Of a DNA stretch of 10,819 nucleotides, positions 1-7,281 are shown piece after piece. Position 1 is the stretch's first letter. Every line of letters begins with the position of its first letter. A program made the position numbers and the translations under genes. The DNA comes from Nitrososphaeria archaeon (GTDB taxonomy: Archaea; Thermoproteota; Nitrososphaeria; Conexivisphaerales; UBA164). The notes under the pieces are model-generated. The model saw only the letters and a list, made by a program, of their open reading frames with translations. It was not told the DNA's origin and did not search any database. Where the stretch lies: contig JARVJW010000178.1 of assembly GCA_029775955.1 (NCBI GenBank), positions 1 to 10,819 of the forward strand, written 5' to 3'.

Positions 1-6
1 CAACTG

Positions 7-219
7 CATGGAAACATAAATATGGGCAAAAGTGGAAACGGTGTTCTCTTCGTTAATGCCTGGAGAGTACGTATCATCAGCGCTTGATGCAGGAATATTC
101 AATGAAATAATAGCTAAGGTGTTCACATATAATGTTGTGGAGGCGCATCGCGATGGCACGAGGGTAAAGCTGGACAAAGGGACATGTGCCTTAATTAATT
201 TGCTAATTGATCAGGAATA
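7..219 (+). pseudogene. Decayed C-terminal fragment of a DDE (IS5-like) transposase
   Basis: Two reading frames together give a transposase-like C-terminus. Frame 1 at about 7-54 gives AWKHKYGQKWK; frame 2 from 32 gives VETVFSSL, then GEYVSSALDAG, FNEIIAKVF and TYN, ending at the TAA at 218-220. This follows the known C-terminal pattern of archaeal IS5-type DDE transposases (YGxRW...ETVFSSLKRxFGEYV...N...ElxxKxxxYN). The KR-F part between FSSL and GEYV is reduced to MP, so there is at least one frame change and one small deletion. The catalytic DDE residues would lie left of the window or are lost. The tail after TYN (VVEAHRDGTRVKL...) is not recognised. The family assignment rests on motif recall only. 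Confidence 0.6.
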
Positions 220-282
220 ATCAATTAATGCAAGAAAGTAGAAAGCGATAAAGGTCTATGATAAGGTGAGAGTGAAGATAGA

Positions 283-964
283 GTGAGTCCATATATAGGA
301 AAATTTCAAAGAATTTCACCATATTTTTGGTTTAAATATTCAAAGATAGTTACGTACGTAAACGTCAATCCTCTCTTGTATGAATTTTTCAAAAATAACA
401 AAAGCGTACCATCTCATCAAAATAGGTCAGCGCATTTCAGATTTATAAATGATAGCTCATTGCACAACAGACCAATAACTTACCTCGAATTTGTATGAGG
501 GAGAATCGATTATGGAATGGTGTACAATTAACACCTGTAGTGGTAGTTCCTTTTTTGGATTCGATACATTTACTGGGCTCCCTGAAGACTGGACTAAAGG
601 TTTTAAGAAAGGAACTTTTGATGTTCATGGGAAAATACCTACGATTGATGACACTCGTGTTCAGCTTGTTCAAGGTATGTTTCAAGACACTTTAAGGCAA
701 TATATTACTCAGTTCAACCGTAATAATCAATTTGTATTACATCTCGATGCAGATTTGTATTCCTCTACCTTATATGTACTCGCTACTCTTGACCCAATAC
801 TTGAAAAAGGTGATATAATAATGTTTGACGAGTTTTCTTCTATAACGGCGGAGTTTAGAGCATACATGGATTATACTAACTCTTTTTTGAGAAGGTTAAG
901 GCTAATATCTAAAGTTCAAAGCAATGGTTGGATATGCGACCAGGTGGCTTTTGTTGTAGAATAG
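283..964 (+). pseudogene. Frameshifted TylF/MycF-type sugar O-methyltransferase
   Basis: Two overlapping frames form one SAM-dependent methyltransferase of the TylF/MycF (macrocin O-methyltransferase) type. The first frame (283-498, GTG start, the only in-frame start after the TAA at 262) ends in ITYLEFV; the second (from about 491) resumes with YEGESIMEW. Intact relatives read YLEFGVYEG here, the SAM-binding motif, so the break removes the Gly-Val at about 490-494, consistent with a 5-nt deletion or an equivalent frame change. Downstream motifs are family-typical: FFGFDTFTGLPEDW, then LVQGMFQDTL, LHLDADLYSST (metal/substrate acidic residues) and IIMFDEF. The family methylates sugar hydroxyls of antibiotics or surface glycans, which fits the sugar-nucleotide genes downstream. 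The stretch is more AT-rich than the operon and uses codons less like it, hinting at separate origin. It is either a recent pseudogene or a sequencing error, since the rest of the frame is clean. Confidence 0.75.
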
Positions 965-974
965 GAAACCATAG

Positions 975-1423
975 AACTTCATAAATGTCTCCCATACACG
1001 ATATGAAAAATTCATAAACTACAACTCAGGTAAATCCTCAAACGACTTGTCTCCACTTGCAATGGCATACTGGAAATCCTTAGAGGATGTTCTTACGAAT
1101 TATATCAGACACGATGACCACAAATACGATTACACAGACCACATAGCAAAAAGGAAACACGTTATTGTCAACAGGATAAGATACATGGCAAGGAATCAAA
1201 CAACCTTGATGATGCATCGGTATTTGGTGTTGATACTGAGGATTATCTGGAATATGAGAATGATAATGCCTTTAGGCAATGGATATTGGGATTGAAGCGT
1301 AAGGATGTGAAGGAAAGGGATATCAAGGAAAGCCCTGAGGGATATAGAGAAAAAATTAAGGCCGAAAAATCTCTGAATCCAACAACGAAAATTGTTAAGG
1401 TTCTTGTTAAAACATACAAATAG
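975..1423 (+). pseudogene. Unrecognised protein gene, frameshifted, start lost
   Basis: An open frame begins just after the TAG at 972 without a convincing start and runs through YEKFINYNSGK, LAMAYWKSLEDVL and HIAKRKHVIVNRIRYMAR. Near 1190 the sensible frame changes, continuing as ESNNLDDASVFGVDTEDY, NAFRQWILGLKRKDV and KIVKVLVKTYK to the TAG at 1421-1423. Both parts have the composition of a real, charged, soluble protein and join into about 148 residues, which suggests one gene broken by a single-base event. The first frame runs on to about 1295, but its product there turns into a low-quality run of Met, Ile and Leu. I see no domain I can name. It sits between a broken methyltransferase and a non-coding stretch, so a non-functional remnant of a longer gene is likely. 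Confidence 0.45.
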
Positions 1424-1736
1424 AATTTTATATTAATATTAAAAAATGTAACTTTTTTTCACTCATATATACCCCCTCCGGCCATTGGCCAGCTGAACGA
1501 ATTGAACAGCGCATCAGAATACGGCACCTGAATTATATCCGAAGCTGTCAACAACATTTACTGTTTTGATGTTTATCACAGCACAGGAAACCTTGTACAT
1601 AATAAATTGTTACATTAATTGATTATGCCCCGGCCAATGGATAAATCAACCAGGATCATAAATGGTGTTTTCTCATAGCTGTGGTGGTTTTTTGCCTGAC
1701 TGCTTCGTGCTGACCCCATTTCCAAAGCTGATGTTA
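1424..1736. other. Non-coding stretch upstream of the heptose operon
   Basis: About 310 nt without a supportable gene. It begins very AT-rich (1424-1470, with a T7 run near 1453) and then shifts abruptly to moderate GC at about 1472. A short palindrome, GGCCATTGGCC, lies at 1480-1490, and its inner GGCCAATGG recurs inverted at 1631-1639. Short open frames here are interrupted by stops and match nothing I know. It may carry upstream regulatory sequence or further decayed DNA. Confidence 0.4.
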
Positions 1737-1748
1737 AAAAGCTTATAT
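1737..1748 (+). promoter_or_regulatory. Putative TATA box of the heptose operon
   Basis: AAAAGCTTATAT lies 28-39 nt upstream of the ATG at 1776, the spacing expected if transcription starts at or a few bases before that ATG. No Shine-Dalgarno site precedes the ATG (the leader is A/T-rich), so a leaderless transcript is likely. A second AT-rich element, GATTATATAC at 1756-1765, lies too close to the ATG for a leaderless start and may be the transcription-bubble region. Confidence 0.5.
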
Positions 1749-1775
1749 CTGAAAAGATTATATACAAAAATAACA

Positions 1776-2747
1776 ATGTCCGATGACATTTCCAGCTATA
1801 AGGAAAAAGTAAGTAAAATAAAAATTGCTGTAATAGGCGATTCCACAATAGACCGGTACACTGTGGCTTCGGCCAAACGCATTTCCCCAGAGGCTCCAAT
1901 TCCTGCCCTAAATGTCGATAAAGAATATTACAGGATTGGAGCTTCATTTAATGCCGTTGAAAGCATTTTAAATCTTGGGGCTAAGGTGGCCTACTTTACG
2001 GTGACGGGGTCAGACCTGGAGGGGCAACAGTTCGCAAGGGAACTTGAAAGGAATAATGTTGCTACGCATTGGGTTTTCCCTGAAAAGGAAATGAAGACAA
2101 CTTCGATACACCGCGTCATCTCTGACGGCTACCTTATGCTGTGGATGGAGAAGAGCCGGGTCAACAAGATATCAAAAAATACCGAGCGCATGATAATTGA
2201 AAAGCTTGATGTGGAGGATGTAAACGCCATAGTTTTATCTGACCATGGAAGGGGAACAATAACAGAAGGCCTTTTAAAGGGGATATCAGCAAAGGCAAAA
2301 ACTAGAAACGTTCCTGTGTTGATAAATGGGCGAGGGGGGTCTGTGAATAACTACAACGGTGTCGATTATATAAGGATAAGCAGGGAAGACGGCTTTAAGG
2401 CAACTGGCATAACGCTCATAAATGATACCAGTTACAGAAACACCGCAATAAAGATCGCTTCACTTACCGGTGCTAAGGGAGTGGTTATAACGTGGCTGGA
2501 GGATGGATTTTACATCATTAACGGCAAAAAGTTCACGCACATCGCTCCTTTGCATGTAAGGCCGGTTAACCTGGTTGGCATTGGCGACACCATTACTTCA
2601 ATTATTGCTTTATTTTTGTCAGCCGGGCTAAGCCTGGAGGAGTCATCCCGTATTGCATATTACGGCGGTGTGCTGGCTTCAATCTCAAACAGGAGGAGCC
2701 CGCAATCATTTGATAAGCTGGCTAAATTCATAAGTGAGGGCTTATGA
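1776..2747 (+). CDS. HldA/RfaE-N-like PfkB sugar kinase, putative heptose 7-phosphate kinase
   Basis: A PfkB (ribokinase) family kinase of 323 residues closest in motif to the kinase domain of HldE/RfaE, which phosphorylates D-glycero-D-manno-heptose 7-phosphate at C1. Diagnostic signs are GDSTIDRY (21-28), RISPEAPIP (35-43), IVLSDHGRG and the C-terminal GIGDT (268-272), whose Asp271 is the catalytic base of the family. Like HldA it lacks the HldE nucleotidyltransferase domain. The ATG at 1776 is preferred over the upstream in-frame ATG at 1662: the first 38 codons look unlike protein, HldE homology begins soon after 1776, and a TATA box sits at the right distance. Oddities: the glycine-rich GGAAN motif is GASFN, the usual DPKG is NGRG, and the usual NxxE-type motif reads SRED, so substrate or activity may differ. 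First gene of the operon; its stop overlaps the next start (ATGA). Alternative: a kinase for another sugar phosphate. Confidence 0.8.
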   Translation: MSDDISSYKEKVSKIKIAVIGDSTIDRYTVASAKRISPEAPIPALNVDKEYYRIGASFNAVESILNLGAKVAYFTVTGSDLEGQQFARELERNNVATHWVFPEKEMKTTSIHRVISDGYLMLWMEKSRVNKISKNTERMIIEKLDVEDVNAIVLSDHGRGTITEGLLKGISAKAKTRNVPVLINGRGGSVNNYNGVDYIRISREDGFKATGITLINDTSYRNTAIKIASLTGAKGVVITWLEDGFYIINGKKFTHIAPLHVRPVNLVGIGDTITSIIALFLSAGLSLEESSRIAYYGGVLASISNRRSPQSFDKLAKFISEGL

Positions 2748-3595
2748 TTACGGTTGAAGAGCTGAAAAGGCTCAAGGAAAAATCATTCAACATAATGATC
2801 GATGTCCTTGAAATGACCACAGCGGCTAATTCCGGGCACCCGGGGGGCTCGCTTTCAAGCAAGGATATAGTTACTGTCCTTTTTTTTCACGTTATGAGGC
2901 ACAATCCGGGGAGGCCTGATTGGCCTGACAGGGACAGGCTGATTCTCAGCAAGGGGCATGCTGCCCCGGCGCTTTATTCAGCGCTTGCCGAAGCAGGATA
3001 CATTGACAGGCAGAAGCTAGGGGGTTTCAGGTCAACTGGCAGCCAATTGCAGGGGCACCCGGAAAGGAACCCCGAGCTCATGATCGAGGCTTCAACCGGA
3101 TCCCTCGGAAATGGGCTGGCCATGGGCAACGGGATTGCCCTTGCAGGAAAGCTTGACGGAAGAAGCTACAGGGTTTACGTTTTGATGGGGGATGGGGAGC
3201 TTCAGGAGGGTACAGTGTGGGAGGCTGCCATGTTTGCACCTTACCACAGGCTGAACAACATCATAGCAATTGTAGACAGGAATGGGCTGCAGCAGAACGG
3301 GCCGACCGAGAGCACGCTGAGCATTGAGCCGCTTGATGACAAGTGGAAATCGTTTGGCTGGAACGTAATAGACGTTGATGGCCATGACATTCCTGAGCTA
3401 ATTGATGCATTTGAGATGGCAAAGCGCATAAAGGATAGGCCAACTGCAATCATAGCGCACACTGTTAAGGGAAGGGGCGTCATGAGCGGTGAGTGGGTTG
3501 TTGATTTTCACAGCAGGCCTATGAGTGAAGAGTCATTAAAAAATATATTGCCGGGGCTTTACGAGCAGCACAGGCTGGAGATGGAGGCGCTTTGA
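2744..3595 (+). CDS. tkt: Transketolase, N-terminal (TPP-binding) subunit
   Basis: The thiamine-diphosphate-binding half of a split transketolase, 283 residues, matching the usual archaeal N-subunit length. Visible motifs: SGHPGGSLS (30-38), LSKGHAAPALY (69-79), and the TPP/Mg motif GDGELQEG (149-156) through to DRN at 178-180. With the next gene's product it transfers two-carbon ketol units between ketoses and aldoses in the cytoplasm. One such reaction makes sedoheptulose 7-phosphate, the substrate of GmhA encoded three genes further on. The ATG overlaps the kinase stop (ATGA) and has GTGAGG at 2734-2739 as ribosome site. The split arrangement is normal for archaea and some bacteria, so it is not a broken gene. 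Confidence 0.95.
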   Translation: MITVEELKRLKEKSFNIMIDVLEMTTAANSGHPGGSLSSKDIVTVLFFHVMRHNPGRPDWPDRDRLILSKGHAAPALYSALAEAGYIDRQKLGGFRSTGSQLQGHPERNPELMIEASTGSLGNGLAMGNGIALAGKLDGRSYRVYVLMGDGELQEGTVWEAAMFAPYHRLNNIIAIVDRNGLQQNGPTESTLSIEPLDDKWKSFGWNVIDVDGHDIPELIDAFEMAKRIKDRPTAIIAHTVKGRGVMSGEWVVDFHSRPMSEESLKNILPGLYEQHRLEMEAL

Positions 3596-4518
3596 TTTCA
3601 ACCAGGGAAGCTTTTGGAAATGCGTTAGCTGAGATAGGAAGCGATGAAAGCATAGTTGTGCTTGATGCTGATGTTTCAGCCTCAACAAAGGCATCCGAGT
3701 TCGGGAAAAAGTATCCAGACAGGTTCATAAACTTTGGCATAGCAGAGGAGAACCTCTTTGCAACAGCTGTGGGGCTTGCGTACTCGGGCAAAAGGGTTTT
3801 TGCCAGCATGTACGCGGTGTTTGTGCTGAAGGCGTTTGACCAGCTCAGGATAATAGCGCACGATAACCTTGATGTTAAGATATTTGCATCTCATGCAGGA
3901 TTGACCGACGGGCAGGACGGCTGGTCTCACCAGACAATAGAGGACCTGGCAATAATGAGAACGCTTCCCAATTTTAAGGTGATAGTGCCAGCGGATGCAA
4001 TTGAATCCAGGGAGGTCACTGAGGCTTCACTTAAAATAAGCGGCCCCGTGTACTCCAGGCTAAGCAGGTCTGAAAGTCCGATCATCTTTGACAGCGGCTA
4101 TCGCTTTGAGCTGGGAAAGGGAAAGGTGGTAGAAGATGGGTCTGATTTAGCGATAATAACTAACGGAAACATGCTACACCGGGCCATCAGGGCAAGCATG
4201 ATGCTCAGGAAGGATGGAATAAGCCCTACAGTGGTTAACATGTCCACAGTCAAGCCGATAGATGAAGGTCTCATAGTGAAACTTGCGCAGAGCGCCGGAG
4301 CAATTGTAACTGCTGAAGAGCACAGCGTGCTTGGAGGCATTGGCAGCGCTGTGTCTGAGGTCCTCGGCAGAACCTTTCCGGTGCCTGTTGAGTACGTTGG
4401 CATAATTGACAAATTTGGGCAGAGCGGAAAGGTGGATGAGCTGTTCAGCCTTTACGGCCTTACTGCGGAAAACATTTATGGAGCAAGCATGAAGGCTTTA
4501 AAAAGGAAGAAAAGATGA
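3592..4518 (+). CDS. tkt: Transketolase, C-terminal (pyrimidine-binding) subunit
   Basis: The second half of the split transketolase, 308 residues, carrying the Pyr domain and the C-terminal transketolase domain. Family landmarks are RFINFGIAEENL (44-55), with Glu52 expected to activate the TPP cofactor, the loop SHAGLTDGQDGWSHQ around residues 103-117 with active-site His residues, and LPNFKVIVPAD. The C-terminal domain includes VVNMSTVKPID and AEEHSVLGGIGSAVSE. The start is TTG at 3592 (TTGA overlap with the preceding stop), supported by GGAGG at 3583-3587; no ATG fits the conserved N-terminus. It must pair with the upstream subunit, and the coupled reading frames fit equimolar synthesis. 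Within this operon its likely role is supply of sedoheptulose 7-phosphate as well as general pentose phosphate metabolism. Confidence 0.94.
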   Translation: MISTREAFGNALAEIGSDESIVVLDADVSASTKASEFGKKYPDRFINFGIAEENLFATAVGLAYSGKRVFASMYAVFVLKAFDQLRIIAHDNLDVKIFASHAGLTDGQDGWSHQTIEDLAIMRTLPNFKVIVPADAIESREVTEASLKISGPVYSRLSRSESPIIFDSGYRFELGKGKVVEDGSDLAIITNGNMLHRAIRASMMLRKDGISPTVVNMSTVKPIDEGLIVKLAQSAGAIVTAEEHSVLGGIGSAVSEVLGRTFPVPVEYVGIIDKFGQSGKVDELFSLYGLTAENIYGASMKALKRKKR

Positions 4519-5216
4519 AGGTCTTAATACTGGCCGGGGGACTGGGAACGAGGCTAAGGCAATTAGCTGGAGATGTGCCAAAGCCAATGGTTGAGGTTAG
4601 AGGGAAACCCTTCCTGCAGTGGCAGCTGGAATATCTCAGGTCCCAGGGCATAACTGATATGATAATCTCCGTTGGTTACAAGGCCGATAGCATAGTTTCA
4701 TATTTTGGCAATGGGGATAGCCTCGGGGTCAGGATAAGCTATTCATATGAAAGTGAGCCGCTCGGCACAGGTGGTGCTGTTAAAAAGGCAGGGGAGCTCC
4801 TGCATGGAGAGGAAAATTTCATAGTAATGAACGGAGACACCTACCTGCTGCTTGACCTTAAGGGGTTGATGGACTCACAGGTCATGAACTCTGCCATTGC
4901 AACAATTGTGATAATGCACGCTGATATAACTCAGAAGGCCGGGTTGGTAAAAATAGATGATCGTTCAAGGGTCATAAGCATAAATGAAGTTAAAAGCGGA
5001 AGCGGATACATCAATGCAGGCGTGAGCGCGCTCAACAGGAAAATCCTTGAGATGATGCCTGAATTAAGTGCCTTTTCTTTAGAATATGACCTGTACCCGG
5101 CGCTGATTGGCACACAGGGGGTTTACGCTTTCAAGTACAGCGGGTACTTTAGGGACATAGGAACCCCTGAAGGGTACTTCTCATTTACCAGGGAGGTGAG
5201 TGACGTTGTTGGCTAG
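4515..5216 (+). CDS. hddC: D-glycero-D-manno-heptose 1-phosphate nucleotidyltransferase (HddC-like)
   Basis: A 233-residue single-domain sugar-1-phosphate nucleotidyltransferase. The N-terminal signature LAGGLGTRLR (6-15) followed by DVPKPM (20-25) binds the nucleotide; EPLGTGGAV (81-89) and MNGD with Asp108 are the sugar and metal sites; YFRDIGTPEGY near the C-terminus is the HddC/ManC-type end motif. It lacks the left-handed beta-helix of GlmU-type and the cupin of bifunctional ManC enzymes. In the GDP-heptose route HddC joins heptose 1-phosphate to GTP, giving GDP-D-glycero-alpha-D-manno-heptose. The neighbouring HddA, GmhA and GmhB genes make this the most economical reading, although sequence alone does not fix the nucleotide or the sugar; glucose- or mannose-1-phosphate remain possible. 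ATGA overlap with the transketolase gene. Confidence 0.85.
   Translation: MKVLILAGGLGTRLRQLAGDVPKPMVEVRGKPFLQWQLEYLRSQGITDMIISVGYKADSIVSYFGNGDSLGVRISYSYESEPLGTGGAVKKAGELLHGEENFIVMNGDTYLLLDLKGLMDSQVMNSAIATIVIMHADITQKAGLVKIDDRSRVISINEVKSGSGYINAGVSALNRKILEMMPELSAFSLEYDLYPALIGTQGVYAFKYSGYFRDIGTPEGYFSFTREVSDVVG
5192..5199 (+). promoter_or_regulatory. Strong ribosome binding site deciding the hddA start
   Basis: GGAGGTGA lies inside the end of hddC. Its 6-nt spacing to TTG 5206 is normal, while GTG 5200 follows with no spacer, so TTG 5206 (or 5209) is the likelier start. Confidence 0.7.
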
Positions 5217-6204
5217 GGGCAGGGCACCGTTCAGGATAAGCTTTGGTGGCGGAGGCACGGATGTGCCACCATACTGCTGGGAAAGTGGCGGTGCAGTGCT
5301 CAACGCAACCATTGATAGATACGCGTACTCTAGCCTTGAACTTGGCGGTAACATGATAAGGGTGAGGTCAGTTGATCTGAACGAGGAGGAACAGTTCAAT
5401 GCTGGACGGATCAAGTATGGCGGAAAGCTTGACCTGATAGCCGGAGTAATAAACCAGTTCAGCAATGGGAATGGCATATATGCGGAAACATACAGTGAGA
5501 TGCCAGCGGGATCAGGGATGGGAACTTCCTCCGCCATAGCGGTCTCCCTTATAGCCGCTTTTTCTGAGGCACTTAAAAAGGGAATGAGCAAATATGAAAT
5601 TGCAATGCTTGCGTATCATGTTGAAAGGGAGGAGCTTGGCCAGTTAGGGGGATACCAGGACCAGTTTACCGCGGCATATGGAGGGCTTAACCTGATGGAG
5701 TTCAGCAGGGCTGGGGTGAAGGTGACCAGGGTAAATCTGCTTACTGACGTTCTGGAGGAATTTCAGTATAGGACGCTGATGTTCTACACAGGAAGGGTCC
5801 ACTTTTCATCGGACATACACCGGGATATGAAAGATAGGTACGACAGAGATAAAAACGAAGTTTATGTGAGGGATGAGTTAAAGAGGATAGCATATGAGCT
5901 TCACAGGGCCCTTCTGTCAGGGGACCTTGAGGGGTTTGGCGAGCTGGTAAATGAAAACTGGGAGCTCAAGAAGAAAATGTCAGAAAAGATATCCAACAAA
6001 ACAATAGACAGAGCATATGAAATGCTGTTAAGGGCGGGGGCTCTTGGCGGAAAGATACAGGGAGCTGGGGGCGGAGGGTACCTGCTTATGTTCGTTAAAA
6101 GGGATAAAAGGGCCGAGGTCCTTAAGCATGGCATGGAAATGGGGCTAGAGCCATTTAGCTTCAGGTTTGAAATGGAGGGTGCAAGGTCATGGAAAGTAGA
6201 ATAG
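5206..6204 (+). CDS. hddA: D-glycero-D-manno-heptose 7-phosphate 1-kinase (HddA-like, GHMP family)
   Basis: A GHMP-superfamily kinase of 332 residues. It opens with the HddA-typical RAPFRISFGGGGTDVPPY, has the ATP-binding PAGSGMGTSS loop (about 100-109), a YHVEREELGQLGGYQDQF segment (substrate-site Asp and Gln), and the third motif GGKIQGAGGGGYL (281-293). The family phosphorylates heptose 7-phosphate at C1 in the alpha configuration, feeding GmhB and HddC. Start choice: GTG at 5200 abuts the ribosome site, whereas TTG at 5206 lies 6 nt after GGAGGTGA (5192-5199) and gives an N-terminus aligned with relatives (M-x-x-R-x-RAP). TTG at 5209 is also possible. The gene overlaps hddC by 11 nt and gmhA by 16 nt. 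Alternatives are other GHMP sugar kinases such as fucokinase-type, less likely in this context. Confidence 0.9.
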   Translation: MLARGRAPFRISFGGGGTDVPPYCWESGGAVLNATIDRYAYSSLELGGNMIRVRSVDLNEEEQFNAGRIKYGGKLDLIAGVINQFSNGNGIYAETYSEMPAGSGMGTSSAIAVSLIAAFSEALKKGMSKYEIAMLAYHVEREELGQLGGYQDQFTAAYGGLNLMEFSRAGVKVTRVNLLTDVLEEFQYRTLMFYTGRVHFSSDIHRDMKDRYDRDKNEVYVRDELKRIAYELHRALLSGDLEGFGELVNENWELKKKMSEKISNKTIDRAYEMLLRAGALGGKIQGAGGGGYLLMFVKRDKRAEVLKHGMEMGLEPFSFRFEMEGARSWKVE

Positions 6205-6764
6205 CTGAGATGCTGAGGGATAGCTCCAGGGTAAAGGAGGAGCTTGCATCGGATCCGGAGGAGCTGGGCAAGATAGCCAAGGCAGCTGCCGTCATAACTG
6301 AAGCGCTCAGGGGAGGCAAAAAGGTCCTGCTGTTTGGAAATGGGGGAAGCGCAGCAGACGCCCAGCACATAGCATGTGAATTAACCGGCAGGTTCAAAAA
6401 GGAAAGGAGGGGCCTGCCGGCAATTGCGCTTACCACAAACACATCATGCCTTACAGCAATTGCAAATGATTACGGCTATGACATGGTTTTCTCCAGGCAG
6501 GTTGAGGCATTTGCTAGCTCTGGCGATGTCGTAATAGGAATAAGCACAAGCGGCAACTCCAAGAGCGTCATAAACGGGGTTATCAAGGCAAGGGAAAAGG
6601 GCGCATTTACTGTTGGACTGACTGGCAAAGGCGGCGGTGAGCTGGCGAAGCACGTTGATATGTGCATAAGGGTGCCATCAAATGATACACCCAGAATACA
6701 GGAATCGCACATAACAATAGGGCACATTATAAGCGAGCTGGTTGAAGGTGAGCTGTTTGCATAA
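6189..6764 (+). CDS. gmhA: Sedoheptulose 7-phosphate isomerase GmhA
   Basis: A 191-residue SIS-domain isomerase, the usual GmhA length, converting sedoheptulose 7-phosphate to D-glycero-D-manno-heptose 7-phosphate: the committed step of heptose synthesis. The phosphate-binding GNGGSAADAQH (50-60), STSGNS (119-124) and the catalytic/zinc residues are all present: His60, Glu64, Gln171 and His179 correspond one-for-one, with an offset of one, to His61, Glu65, Gln172 and His180 of the E. coli enzyme. ELTGRF and ALTTNTSCLTAIANDYGY are also typical. This full set of residues separates it from DiaA and other SIS proteins. The ATG follows GGAGGG (6174-6179) inside the end of hddA. The substrate is the direct product of the transketolase and transaldolase encoded on either side, which makes this gene the logical centre of the operon. 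Confidence 0.95.
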   Translation: MESRIAEMLRDSSRVKEELASDPEELGKIAKAAAVITEALRGGKKVLLFGNGGSAADAQHIACELTGRFKKERRGLPAIALTTNTSCLTAIANDYGYDMVFSRQVEAFASSGDVVIGISTSGNSKSVINGVIKAREKGAFTVGLTGKGGGELAKHVDMCIRVPSNDTPRIQESHITIGHIISELVEGELFA

Positions 6765-7281
6765 GGCTGTCTTTCTGGACAGGGATGGCGTCATTTGCCA
6801 GGATGTGCATTACATGGCCAGGCCTGAGCAGTTCGTGCTTTTGCCGGGGGTTGGTGAAGGAATAATGGAGCTGAATAAAATGGGGTTTCTTGTCATCGTT
6901 GCATCGAACCAGTCAGGGATAGCTAGAGGTTACTTTACGGAGGAAGATCTGAAAGCTGTGACTGATAGGATGGTCCAGGAGCTTGCAAAGCACGATGCCA
7001 GGCTTGACGGGATATACTACTGCCCCTGTTTACAGGATTGTGAGTGCAGGAAGCCAAACCCCTGGATGCTAGTTAAGGCTGCAACGGAGCACGACATAGA
7101 GTTGAAGGGCAGTTTTATGGTTGGAGACCAGGACATCGATGTTGAGGCCGGAAGGGCTGCAGGGTGCACGACGATAATTATCGGGAGGGGAGATGCTGAT
7201 TATTCAGTCAGCAATTTCAGCGAGGCTGTAAAAATTATAAGGAGCTATAAAGAAAGGAAATTGGAGGTCAGGGAAGCTTGA
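6757..7281 (+). CDS. gmhB: D-glycero-D-manno-heptose 1,7-bisphosphate 7-phosphatase GmhB
   Basis: A HAD-superfamily phosphatase of 174 residues. It shows AVFLDRDGVI with nucleophile Asp8 and acid/base Asp10, the VASNQSGIARGYF segment (48-60) around motif II, CRKP with Lys99, and VGDQDIDVEAG (122-132) with Asp124 and Asp128 as motif IV. It removes the 7-phosphate of heptose 1,7-bisphosphate. The zinc loop is unusual: it reads CPC, three residues, then CEC (Cys89, 91, 95, 97), whereas the classical GmhB loop has Cys-x-His and a longer spacer before Cys-x-Cys. Start: TTG at 6757 is preferred over TTG 6742, because GGTGA at 6747-6751 gives a 5-nt spacing and the protein then begins M-H-K-AVFLDRDG as in relatives. 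It overlaps gmhA by 8 nt and the transaldolase start by 4 nt. Histidinol-phosphatase-like HAD relatives are the main alternative. Confidence 0.92.
   Translation: MHKAVFLDRDGVICQDVHYMARPEQFVLLPGVGEGIMELNKMGFLVIVASNQSGIARGYFTEEDLKAVTDRMVQELAKHDARLDGIYYCPCLQDCECRKPNPWMLVKAATEHDIELKGSFMVGDQDIDVEAGRAAGCTTIIIGRGDADYSVSNFSEAVKIIRSYKERKLEVREA

Noticed and set aside
1047..1295. The 82-codon frame as an intact small gene
   Set aside because: It opens well before 1047 without a start, and its last third is a low-quality run. The better protein continues in another frame to 1423, so it was merged into one broken gene.
1472..1531. Short open frame reading PPPAIGQLNELNSASEYGT
   Set aside because: Only 19 codons, no start or ribosome site, and no continuation that makes sense in any frame.
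1480..1639. Inverted pair of GGCCAATGG (1482-1490 and 1631-1639) as ends of a small mobile element
   Set aside because: Only 9 bp match, there is no flanking target duplication, and nothing recognisable lies between.
1662..1775. N-terminal extension of the PfkB kinase from the upstream ATG at 1662
   Set aside because: The 38 residues are not typical of the family, include Cys/Phe/Pro-rich non-coding-like sequence, and the operon's TATA box lies inside this stretch.
2744..4518. Transketolase broken by mutation into two frames
   Set aside because: Each half has its own start, ribosome site and normal length. Split transketolase is the standard archaeal arrangement.
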